From Actinomycetes bacterium (GTDB lineage Bacteria > Actinomycetota > Aquicultoria > CAJVYJ01), in assembly GCA_030597945.1 (NCBI GenBank), contig JAUVQW010000082.1, positions 1 through 5,571 of the forward strand: 5,571 nt of DNA. The letters run 5' to 3'. This document shows positions 1-5,332 of the stretch, in pieces (position 1 is the stretch's first letter; every line of letters begins with the position of its first letter). The position numbers and the translations under genes were made by a program. The notes under the pieces were generated by a model that was not told the origin of the DNA, searched no databases, and saw nothing but the letters and a program-made list of their open reading frames with translations.

Positions 1-440
1 AGATTACCTCTAAAAAATATCGGTTGAGCTACCATGACGGCCTGCGTATCCGTACCCGGTATCTTGCTTGTTATTATCTGCCGTTTATCATCCTCTAAAA
101 GTGGCCAATTAATGATGTCCTGAGCAAGCTCGTCTTGGATAAATTGGTCGCTTTCATGTTGGGGCAATGGCCTGCCCGCAAGTTCGGGCGATCTAATGAA
201 TAGAATCTTGTTTTGGAGGATCCTTTCGGTCACCCGTACAAATTGTGACGGTAGCAAGCTTTCCTTTGCGGAAAGATTGGCTACAATATCGGCCTGGCGG
301 TTAAGTTCCGCGATCGCCGTCTGCCTTACATAGACACGAACAAGGCTGGTAGCGACGAATGTGCTTATAATCAGAGTTATCACGATCATAAGAGAGAAAT
401 AAAAGATGAGTCTGTTTCTAAGGGATTTAAATCTTATCAT
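1..440 (-). CDS. Sensor histidine kinase, N-terminal part (gene continues past window start)
   Basis: This is the partner sensor kinase of the response regulator immediately upstream; its ATG at 440-438 overlaps the regulator's end by 14 bp, which implies translational coupling. About 146 residues are visible with no stop, and the rest lies beyond position 1. Residues 1-11 are basic (MIRFKSLRNRL), residues 12-34 form one hydrophobic membrane segment (FYFSLMIVITLII core), and residues 35-146 are a polar region that should lie outside the cytoplasm as the sensing domain. The HAMP, dimerisation and ATPase domains are not visible, so the kinase call rests on gene order, the TM-plus-extracytoplasmic layout and the overlap. 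A G-rich stretch about 10 nt upstream of the ATG (around 451-458) may act as the ribosome site. The input signal cannot be deduced. Confidence 0.75.
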   Translation of the reverse strand, partial: MIRFKSLRNRLIFYFSLMIVITLIISTFVATSLVRVYVRQTAIAELNRQADIVANLSAKESLLPSQFVRVTERILQNKILFIRSPELAGRPLPQHESDQFIQDELAQDIINWPLLEDDKRQIITSKIPGTDTQAVMVAQPIFFRGN

Positions 441-1104
441 CGATTTTGTAGCCAACCCCCCAGACTGTCGCGATCTTACAGCCGCCGCTAATCTTTGTTC
501 GTAACTGATTTACGTGAACGTCTACAGTTCTTGTGTCGCCCACATAATCGTAGCCCCATACTGCCGAAAGGATCATTTGCCGGGATAAGACCACCCCTTT
601 GTTTTCAAACAGGTAAAACAAAAGGTCAAATTCTTTTGCGGTAAGGGTTACCTCATTGTCACTGACAAAGACTTCATGCCTTTTGGAATCAATGGTAACC
701 GAGTCGATAGTGATGACTTCTTGCCGGTCTTCGCCCTTTTTTGTCCTTCGAAGGACAGCTTTTATTCGGGCGGTAAGTTCTCTTGGGCTAAAAGGCTTAG
801 TTATATAGTCATCAGCGCCGATCTCGAGGCCAACGACTTTATCTATCTCAGTGTCTTTAGCGGTCAACATTATTATCGGTATATCTTTTGTCTTTCTTAT
901 CTTCTTACAGACATCAAAACCATCGTAGTCGGGAAGCATAAGATCGAGTACGATTGCTTCGTAGGAAATTTCTTCAATTTTTTTTAGACCATCTTCGCCG
1001 CTACCTGCTACGTCTACGACGTAGTCTTCTTTCGTCAGGTAAAGGGAGACGAGTTTTGCGATATTCTCCTCGTCCTCGATGACAAGGATATGACCATTAC
1101 CCAT
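427..1104 (-). CDS. OmpR/PhoB-family DNA-binding response regulator
   Basis: This is a cytoplasmic transcription regulator of 225 residues, the usual length for the family. The receiver domain spans about residues 4-118. It has the acidic pair E10/D11, the phosphoacceptor D54 in VLDLMLPDYDG, the switch residues T81 and Y100, and the conserved K103 in TKPFSPREL. The C-terminal winged-helix domain spans about 128-225, with the recognition-helix region GDTRTVDVHVNQLRTKI near 189-205 and the usual C-terminal hairpin VWGVGYK. The ATG at 1104 is preceded by GGAG at 1115-1112 with 7 nt spacing. The kinase gene follows with a 14 bp overlap, forming a standard two-component operon. The upstream secreted-protein gene (1206-1721) has the same orientation and may be in the same regulon. 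The family is certain; the target genes are unknown. Confidence 0.95.
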   Translation of the reverse strand: MGNGHILVIEDEENIAKLVSLYLTKEDYVVDVAGSGEDGLKKIEEISYEAIVLDLMLPDYDGFDVCKKIRKTKDIPIIMLTAKDTEIDKVVGLEIGADDYITKPFSPRELTARIKAVLRRTKKGEDRQEVITIDSVTIDSKRHEVFVSDNEVTLTAKEFDLLFYLFENKGVVLSRQMILSAVWGYDYVGDTRTVDVHVNQLRTKISGGCKIATVWGVGYKIDDKI

Positions 1105-1111
1105 TTCACCA

Positions 1112-1133
1112 CTCCTACTGAGATTTTATCATA
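1112..1133 (-). promoter_or_regulatory. Extended -10 promoter element and ribosome site before the response regulator
   Basis: Reading leftward, TGC-TATGAT forms an extended -10 motif (TATGAT at 1133-1128). It is followed about 12 nt later by GGAG at 1115-1112 and the ATG at 1104. No good -35 hexamer lies 16-18 nt upstream, because that position falls inside the arm of the 1139-1189 hairpin; an extended -10 can compensate for this. The leader would be only about 17 nt. This is inferred from motif shape alone. Confidence 0.35.
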
Positions 1134-1138
1134 GCAAA

Positions 1139-1189
1139 GGCTTATTCCACCGCCTTACTGTCGATCAGTTCTTAGCGGTGGAATATGCC
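1139..1189. terminator. Strong intergenic hairpin, probable terminator or attenuator
   Basis: The arms GGCTTATTCCACCGC (1139-1153) and GCGGTGGAATATGCC (1175-1189) pair over 15 positions with a single T/T mismatch (1142/1186). The 21-nt loop contains a further small stem, ACTG/CAGT (1157-1160/1166-1169). On the plus strand the hairpin is followed by GTTTTTATT (1190-1198), a typical U-tract, and the matching A-tract lies upstream on the minus strand. On the minus strand, the direction of the secreted-protein gene, it starts 17 nt after that gene's stop but is followed only by TTTGC. It could therefore end or attenuate the minus transcript before the response regulator. It could also stop antisense transcription coming from the left. 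Confidence 0.6.
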
Positions 1190-1205
1190 GTTTTTATTAG
1201 AACGA

Positions 1206-1721
1206 CTATCCCTCGAGCGGAGGGGGGAGTTGATCACCCTGTCCGCCTGATCCATTCGGACCTTTTCGGTCACCGGGAACTCTTAGTGTGATGATCGCTC
1301 TTGTTTTATACTCTTCACCCTCTGCTTTTTCCCTGATCGATTGGACCCTATCGCCTTCACCCAGCTCTTCAGCTTTCTTTCCGGCAAATTTAGTATCTTC
1401 GTCGAACTTGATAGTGACGATCCTACCATCGCTCTCTTCTATATCGATCTCAAAATCGCTTATAGAAACGACTTTGCCCCTATCGATCCTTACTGCCTTT
1501 ATACCATCGGGCGTCTCGACCATCATCTTGGCTCTAAACGTTTTTCTTGCCAGATTTAATAGAGGCGGCCGGCCTCTTCTCGGTTTCGGAGAACGATTCG
1601 TCTTCTGGCGCTTATCGATCGTCGGTGTGTCATTTCCTGTTTGCCCCTCTTGTGCATATGCGATCGCGGCGACCGATAAGCTTAAGATTATGATGACTAT
1701 TATAAATATTTTATTCTTCAA
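1206..1721 (-). CDS. Secreted protein with DUF5666-like beta domain
   Basis: This is a 171-residue exported protein of unknown function. Residues 1-23 form a signal peptide: K2/K4, a long Ile/Val/Leu core, then AYA before Q24, which fits signal peptidase I. Residues 24-60 are a polar, very basic Pro/Arg/Lys linker (KPRRGRPP). Residues 74-148 look like the small beta-barrel fold of DUF5666: GKVVSISDFEIDIEESDG, then VTIKFDEDTKF and LGEGDRVQSI. The tail (149-171) is Gly/Pro-rich. The start is TTG at 1721, chosen because a near-perfect AGGAGGTG (1734-1727) sits 5 nt upstream. It is co-directional with the two-component genes downstream, separated by 101 bp with a hairpin, so it could be an exported target or accessory sensor. 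The domain call is by eye. An opposite-strand open frame over it is a shadow. Confidence 0.8.
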   Translation of the reverse strand: MKNKIFIIVIIILSLSVAAIAYAQEGQTGNDTPTIDKRQKTNRSPKPRRGRPPLLNLARKTFRAKMMVETPDGIKAVRIDRGKVVSISDFEIDIEESDGRIVTIKFDEDTKFAGKKAEELGEGDRVQSIREKAEGEEYKTRAIITLRVPGDRKGPNGSGGQGDQLPPPLEG

Positions 1722-1752
1722 GATTTCACCTCCTTTTAGTCCAGGTTTTTTC

Positions 1753-1764
1753 TAATCATGATTA
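1753..1764. repeat. 12-bp perfect palindrome TAATCATGATTA
   Basis: This perfect palindrome lies 31 bp upstream of the TTG start of the secreted-protein gene, within the predicted leader. It is suitable in size and symmetry for a dimeric repressor, but no binding protein can be named. Confidence 0.4.
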
Positions 1765-1795
1765 TCGGTTACTGTTGTAAGAGGGTTATCAGGTA

Positions 1796-1823
1796 ATTGT
1801 AAAGTTTCTTTAAAATCTCTTAA
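1796..1823 (-). promoter_or_regulatory. Predicted promoter for the secreted-protein gene
   Basis: On the minus strand TTAAGA (1823-1818) is followed after 16 nt by TACAAT (1801-1796), which differs by one base from the TATAAT consensus. Transcription would begin near 1789 and leave a leader of about 68 nt containing the 12-bp palindrome at 1753-1764 and the strong ribosome site at 1734-1727. The -35 matches four of six consensus bases. The assignment is by motif only. Confidence 0.4.
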
Positions 1824-1830
1824 GCTGGTG

Positions 1831-1844
1831 TTATTGATCGATAA
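1831..1844. repeat. Imperfect palindrome TTATnGATCnATAA
   Basis: This 14-bp near-palindrome (TTATTGATCGATAA) is centred on GATC in the middle of the divergent spacer, just upstream of the predicted minus-strand -35 element. It is a possible operator. GATC-centred near-palindromes arise easily by chance in this GATC-rich sequence. Confidence 0.25.
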
Positions 1845-1888
1845 TTTGGCATTTTAGACTGGTAATAATCTGGCGGTTAAGTTAAGGT

Positions 1889-1900
1889 ATTAGTACTAAT
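1889..1900. repeat. 12-bp perfect palindrome ATTAGTACTAAT
   Basis: This perfect palindrome lies 32 bp upstream of the methyltransferase ATG, at the place where an operator for the rightward operon would be expected. A weak rightward promoter candidate, TTAAGG (1882-1887) with 17 nt to TCAAAT (1905-1910), would straddle it. No convincing promoter for this operon was found elsewhere in the spacer. Confidence 0.4.
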
Positions 1901-1932
1901 CTGATCAAATCTTATTTTTTCATGGAGGGATA

Positions 1933-2664
1933 ATGCTTGACGAACGACTAGAAGAGGTTAAGAGACCGGAGGCTCCCGAAAAGGTACAGGCCTTCTTTAC
2001 TTCTGTTGCCAAACGGTACGACCTTGCCAATACTTTGATGAGTTTTGGAACCCATTATAGTTGGAAGCGAAAAGCGGTAAAGGCGGCTGACGTCAAAGAG
2101 GGCATGAATATGGTCGATATCTGTGCCGGTACAGCTGATGTCTCTTTGATGCTTGCAAAAGCTGCAGGGCCAAACGGACGCGTTACCGCAGTAGACTGGA
2201 ATGAGGCGATGTTGGAAGTCGGCCAGCATAAGATCGATAAGGCCGGACTAACTGAGCAGGTCACCACTAAAATAGGAGACGCTGAAGCTCTCCCGCTAGA
2301 AGATAATACATACGACAGAGCGACCGTTGCAGTGGCTTCTAGACATTTGAATATCGATAAGCATTTCCAAGAGATGTATCGAGTCTTAAAGCCGGGTGGC
2401 AGGGGACTCTGTCTTGATATGTTTCAGCCTCCCAATCGTATATTTCGGAAACTTTATGACACTTATTCATATACGATGATGCCGAGGATAGCTACTTGGG
2501 TTACCAGGGATAAGACCGGCGTTTATGATTATTTACCCGATTCGATTCGCGTATACTATACACCGGAAGATTTTGCCACGGAGATGAAGAACGCAGGCTT
2601 TAAGGACGTGAAATTCTGGCCCCTATGTAAAGGAATCGCGTATATCCACACCGGGGTGAAGTAA
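1933..2664 (+). CDS. ubiE: UbiE/MenG-family quinone C-methyltransferase
   Basis: This is a cytosolic class I SAM-dependent methyltransferase of 243 residues, close to the usual UbiE/MenG length (about 230-250). It probably methylates a ring carbon of a quinone precursor. The family N-terminal signature is present: FFTSVAKRYDLANTLMSFGTHYSWKR (residues 21-46). SAM motif I is VDICAGTADVS (61-71), the ribose-binding acid is D88 in TAVDWNEAML, and GDAEALPLEDNTYD (115-128), YRVLKPGGR (149-157) and a UbiE-type C-terminus follow. Two oddities are motif I with A68 where Gly is usual, and S136-R137-H138 where the family normally has a G-x-R-N motif. The ATG at 1933 has GGAGG at 1924-1928. It heads an operon, and its TAA shares a base with the next ATG. 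UbiE and MenG cannot be separated by sequence alone, and a related ring methyltransferase is possible. Confidence 0.82.
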   Translation: MLDERLEEVKRPEAPEKVQAFFTSVAKRYDLANTLMSFGTHYSWKRKAVKAADVKEGMNMVDICAGTADVSLMLAKAAGPNGRVTAVDWNEAMLEVGQHKIDKAGLTEQVTTKIGDAEALPLEDNTYDRATVAVASRHLNIDKHFQEMYRVLKPGGRGLCLDMFQPPNRIFRKLYDTYSYTMMPRIATWVTRDKTGVYDYLPDSIRVYYTPEDFATEMKNAGFKDVKFWPLCKGIAYIHTGVK

Positions 2665-3632
2665 TGCCCGAATTTAAGTCGTGGCCGGAACTTAGTGCTG
2701 CGGTAGCTACTGCCGATATTCTGGCAGAAACAGAATTAGACGATCTTGACTCCGTATATCTCGGCCAGCCCTACTGTTTAAAAGTAAGCGGCAACTTACT
2801 TAGAAACCTTGATGAACTATCCGACTCTATAAAGATGATCCAACTGTCGGGCAGAAGAGCGTATGTTACAACACCGATTATCCCCGAAAGTAAAGATTTT
2901 GATAGCGTTGAAGCGATAGTGTCTAGAGCAGCTGCTTTTGGCGCCGATGCCGTTGAAATCCATGACGCCGGCGTTCTTAGATGGACGCGAAAAAACTTTC
3001 CCGATCTACCTGTGCATCTGAGCTCTTTTTTAAATATCTATCAACCTGAGACCGCTATTTTTTACAAGGATATGGGGGTCACTAGAATCGTTCCCGCTAA
3101 TGAACTTTTGGAAAGTGAAGTCGAGCTGATTAAAGAGCAGGTTGAAAGAATAGAATTTGCAGTTCCGGTACATGGAAGCCTTCCTCTTGGCATGGCTTAC
3201 TCTTGCCTGCTAAGGAGAAATCTTCCTGGGGAGGAGATGGACCCGTGTCGTCAACAATGCGCTGAGGTTCACGATCTGGATATGGGTGACTGGAAGATGA
3301 GATGTGTGGGCACATCACTTGTCAGTGCGGATGATTTTTCAATGATTGAATTTATGCCGGCATTAATAAGTGAGGGTTTTGACGGGTTTCGACTAGAGAC
3401 TCACTTTGACGAAGCCGAGCGCATATCTGAGATAGCGAATATTTATAGAAATGCGCTGGTCGAAATGGCTTCAAGAGGAGATTATCCGGCTAATGATCTA
3501 AAGCGACATCTTCAAGAGGTCTGCGGTGATCTAAGCAACGGTTGGCGCTATGGTCTGTCCGGTAAAGATTACATCTCGTCACTCGATGAAGACCCTTTTA
3601 TGGCAGCCAAAAAAGGGATGGGCAAGAGCTAA
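2664..3632 (+). CDS. ubiV: UbiV-like U32 family Fe-S protein
   Basis: This 322-residue member of the peptidase U32 family resembles UbiV, the smaller partner of the UbiU-UbiV heterodimer that hydroxylates the ubiquinone ring without O2. Four cysteines fall where UbiV binds its 4Fe-4S cluster: C38 in YLGQPYC, C181 in GMAYSC, then C195 and C199 in DPCRQQC. The 38/181/195/199 spacing closely matches E. coli UbiV (39/180/193/197 as I remember it). The late NGWRYGLSG segment (292-300) resembles the UbiV C-terminal NGYWRRLAG. Two further cysteines, C214 and C287, are not predicted ligands. It is about 30 residues longer than E. coli UbiV. The start overlaps the methyltransferase stop by 1 bp, with GGGGTG at 2653-2658. 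The next gene is the UbiU-like partner. It could instead act on another quinone or another aromatic substrate. Confidence 0.75.
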   Translation: MPEFKSWPELSAAVATADILAETELDDLDSVYLGQPYCLKVSGNLLRNLDELSDSIKMIQLSGRRAYVTTPIIPESKDFDSVEAIVSRAAAFGADAVEIHDAGVLRWTRKNFPDLPVHLSSFLNIYQPETAIFYKDMGVTRIVPANELLESEVELIKEQVERIEFAVPVHGSLPLGMAYSCLLRRNLPGEEMDPCRQQCAEVHDLDMGDWKMRCVGTSLVSADDFSMIEFMPALISEGFDGFRLETHFDEAERISEIANIYRNALVEMASRGDYPANDLKRHLQEVCGDLSNGWRYGLSGKDYISSLDEDPFMAAKKGMGKS

Positions 3633-3649
3633 ATGGGTAAGGCTAGGAA

Positions 3650-4639
3650 ATGACAAAATCTAGTATAAAAGTGGAATTGATGGCCCCCGCAAGTAGCATA
3701 GATACAGCGGTAGTAGCCGCTAAAAATGGAGCGGACGCTGTTTATGCCGGCGTTACTAATCTATCCATGCGTCCAAAAAGAGTCGAGTTTAAGGATGAAA
3801 GTTTCGAAGATCTTATCAATACCGTACACTCCCATGGGTCGAAAGTCTACGCTACAATGAATATCTGCCCCAAACCAAGCGATGTAGAAAACTTCAAGAG
3901 AAGAGTTTCTGAGATAAACGATTTTGGTGTTGATGCCGTCATCGTTTCTGATGTAGGGATGATGGATTGGATCCACAAGAATTTTCCCGATCTTCCCATC
4001 CACGCGTCGATCATGACAAGTATTGTAAATCCGGAGTCCGCCCAGTTTTATAAGGATCTTGGGGCAAGCGTTGTTGTAGTGTCAAGAAGCCTCGAGGATA
4101 TCGGGGGAGTGGAAGAGATTCACGGGAAAGTCGATGTGGATTTAGAGGTCTTTGTTCACGGCGGCATCTGCTATATGTTTGATGGTATCTGTTATATGTC
4201 TAGTTACTGGAAACAGAAATGGGACTATGATGAGGATCTTGGCGATATTCGCCTAGTAGGACAAAACAATACAAAAGGCGAGTGCCATCTTATCTGTAAG
4301 AGAAACTGCTCTCTTACTTCCAACGGCATCGTTAAAGCTGATGGTAAACTCATGCGCCGCCCCGATGATGTTGGGCTAGGCAAGATACCTTATTATTTAA
4401 AGAACGGGGTAAGAATATTAAAGATAGAGGGTAGAGCGATGCCCGCATACTACATTGAAGCGGCCACTAAACTTTACCGAGAGGCGATCGATCTTTACCT
4501 TTCCGATCCAGAAAAGTACAGCGTAAAAGATAGCTGGGCACCGGCGGTTGAGAATTTGATCGAAGCTCGGCATGAGTATGAGCGGAAGTGGGATATAGAA
4601 CGCAACCTCCAAGCCTGGGAAAAAGTAGAGAACACCTAA
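3650..4639 (+). CDS. ubiU: UbiU-like U32 family Fe-S protein
   Basis: This 329-residue U32 family protein is the likely partner of the preceding UbiV-like protein; E. coli UbiU is about 331. The N-terminus ELMAPASSIDTAVVAAKNGADAVYAG has the U32/UbiU beginning. LEVFVHGGIC-YMFDGICYMSSY (165-186) matches the UbiU cluster region, with C174 and C181 seven apart as in E. coli C169/C176. C212 in GEC matches the third ligand. KIEGRAMPAYYIEAATKLYREAID (258-281) and the final YERKW (310-314) are also UbiU-like. The segment that carries the fourth ligand in E. coli is shorter here. C216 or C220 in CHLICKRNC could replace it, and C73 is a further cysteine. The ATG at 3650 lies 17 nt after the previous stop, with GGTAAGG at 3636-3642. 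RlhA and TrhP, other U32 enzymes, are longer and less likely. Confidence 0.78.
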   Translation: MTKSSIKVELMAPASSIDTAVVAAKNGADAVYAGVTNLSMRPKRVEFKDESFEDLINTVHSHGSKVYATMNICPKPSDVENFKRRVSEINDFGVDAVIVSDVGMMDWIHKNFPDLPIHASIMTSIVNPESAQFYKDLGASVVVVSRSLEDIGGVEEIHGKVDVDLEVFVHGGICYMFDGICYMSSYWKQKWDYDEDLGDIRLVGQNNTKGECHLICKRNCSLTSNGIVKADGKLMRRPDDVGLGKIPYYLKNGVRILKIEGRAMPAYYIEAATKLYREAIDLYLSDPEKYSVKDSWAPAVENLIEARHEYERKWDIERNLQAWEKVENT

Positions 4640-4748
4640 GCAATCATCTGCTGCGTTGCTAGGCGGATTGTCCTCAGGTCACATACCAAAAAGTATGCTC
4701 CCTTCGTTAATCCTTTAGCGCCTTGCAGCTAACTCCTTATGTGTCCTC
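4640..4748. repeat. Long imperfect hairpin repeat (REP/MITE-like) after the ubiU-like gene
   Basis: The element starts right after the stop codon at 4637-4639 and folds into a long imperfect hairpin. The tip is CATAC-CAAAAA-GTATG (4682-4697). Further out GGATT (4665-4669) can pair with AATCC (4709-4713) and GCTGC (4650-4654) with GCAGC (4725-4729). An alternative pairing joins AGGTCACATA (4676-4685) to TATGTGTCCT (4738-4747) with one mismatch. The GCTGCGTTGC-to-CCTTGCAGC layout around a GTATGC-type tip resembles hairpin repeats I recall as dispersed in Geobacter-like and other environmental genomes. It may terminate or stabilise the operon mRNA. No transposase is present, and the copy number cannot be judged from one window. 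Confidence 0.55.
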
Positions 4749-4773
4749 TAGCCTATTCAACTTAAATTACTCT

Positions 4774-4796
4774 TACGTTTGCTTTTTCAGAACGTA
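4774..4796. repeat. Small inverted repeat TACGTT/AACGTA
   Basis: A 6-bp stem (4774-4779 with 4791-4796) encloses an 11-nt loop that includes a TTTTT run. It lies between the two larger repeat elements. It is short enough to be chance. The sequence around it up to about 4890 shows no convincing gene. Confidence 0.25.
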
Positions 4797-4890
4797 CACC
4801 TCGACGCACACTCGCTGGGAAAATTTCTTGCCTTCCTTGTAGCTACACCACACAAAGCCCTCTGGTCGTTTTCAAATCAATATGTACAAC

Positions 4891-4945
4891 CGACGGCTTT
4901 ATCGTCGTTACGAGGAGCCAAGTTCTTGGGCGACGTCGTAATCTC
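4891..4945. repeat. Degenerate REP-like element of the GTCATTGCGAGGAGC type
   Basis: CGTCGTTACGAGGAGC (4903-4918) and CGACGTCGTAATCTC (4931-4945) read as a diverged copy of the widespread dispersed repeat GTCATTGCGAGGAGC...GCAATCTC. It is internally symmetric. TTACGA (4908-4913) pairs with TCGTAA (4936-4941) around an inner CCAAG-TT-CTTGG (4918-4929), and CGACG/CGTCG (4891-4895/4903-4907) forms a side hairpin. A 70-codon open frame across it reads SSLRGAKFLGDVVIS, the kind of peptide that translations of this repeat give, so that frame is not treated as a gene. Confidence 0.5.
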
Positions 4946-4985
4946 TGAAAATTCGAGGTCGTTTGTCAGCATTACTCTTCGAATC

Positions 4986-5002
4986 CTATAAGACTCTTAT
5001 AG
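4986..5002. repeat. 17-bp palindrome CTATAAGA-C-TCTTATAG
   Basis: Eight-base arms are perfectly inverted around a single central C. Allowing one bulged C, the symmetry extends outward to AATC/GATT (4982-4985 and 5002-5005). It lies at the point where the sequence changes from mixed to very AT-rich composition. It could be a protein-binding site, a terminator stem or a junction scar; the arms are too close for a normal RNA loop unless the inner pairs open. Confidence 0.5.
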
Positions 5003-5262
5003 ATTAAATATGAAAACCGGTGTTGTCACGTGAATATCAATATTCAAAATAAAATATTATTGCAAATATTATGATTAGCCAGGCAGCAATAGACGTTAAG
5101 GCAGGCATGGCCCAAAGTGTTATCAAAAAATGGTGAAATGCTGATAAGTTGGCTTTGCTGAAGTTTTAAAAATAAATTAAAGGTTCGAAGTTTATCCAAT
5201 AAGGCCAATTTATTTTGTCGCATAAGATTGAGGCATGGTTGGCTGATAATATCTTGCCGAGT
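5003..5262. other. AT-rich non-coding stretch with short repeats
   Basis: No convincing gene is seen here. The sequence is markedly richer in A and T than the operon to the left. It contains TGAATAT-CA-ATATTCA (5031-5046), the palindrome TCACGTGA (5026-5033) and two copies of AAATATTAT (5052-5060 and 5064-5072). A minus-strand open frame of 83 codons (5044-5295) has no ribosome site and a Cys/Asn/Leu-rich composition without a recognisable family. A 22-codon plus-strand frame (5071-5136, ending AQSVIKKW) is too short to call but could be a gene remnant. Confidence 0.5.
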
Positions 5263-5292
5263 TTGCAGAGTTATTATGCAAACTTGTATAAT
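5263..5292 (+). promoter_or_regulatory. Sigma70-type promoter before the partial methyltransferase
   Basis: TTGCAG (5263-5268) is followed after 18 nt by a perfect TATAAT (5287-5292). Transcription would begin near 5299 and leave a leader of about 34 nt before the ATG at 5333. The -35 matches the first three consensus bases only, and the surroundings are AT-rich, which raises the chance of random matches. Position and orientation fit the downstream gene. Confidence 0.5.
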
Positions 5293-5332
5293 CAATAAAA
5301 AGTTGTCGCCAAACTACGGCTGGGTCTTGATT

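Noticed and set aside
676..987. Plus-strand open frame inside the response regulator
   Set aside because: It is fully antisense to an unmistakable receiver domain and has no recognisable protein features.
1288..1755. Plus-strand open frame of 155 codons opposite the secreted-protein gene
   Set aside because: It is antisense to a gene with a clear signal peptide and a near-perfect ribosome site, shows no family features, and reads as a shadow of that gene's codon pattern.
2664..4639. U32 proteins as secreted collagenase-type proteases
   Set aside because: They have no signal peptides, and the cysteine layout, length and tandem arrangement beside a UbiE-like gene fit UbiV/UbiU much better than a protease role.
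4779..4991. Plus-strand open frame of 70 codons
   Set aside because: It begins with TTG without a ribosome site and runs through hairpin repeats; SSLRGAK is a typical chance translation of the REP-like element.
4640..5002. Possible CRISPR array or insertion sequence
   Set aside because: There are no regularly spaced identical direct repeats and no transposase gene; the repeats are single inverted structures of two different kinds.
5071..5136. Short plus-strand frame MISQAAIDVKAG...KKW
   Set aside because: It looks helical and protein-like, but 22 codons with no ribosome site or known match cannot be told from chance; noted only as a possible gene remnant.
5044..5295. Minus-strand open frame of 83 codons
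   Set aside because: It has no ribosome site, an odd Cys/Asn/Leu-rich composition and no family resemblance, and it overlaps the predicted promoter of the downstream gene.
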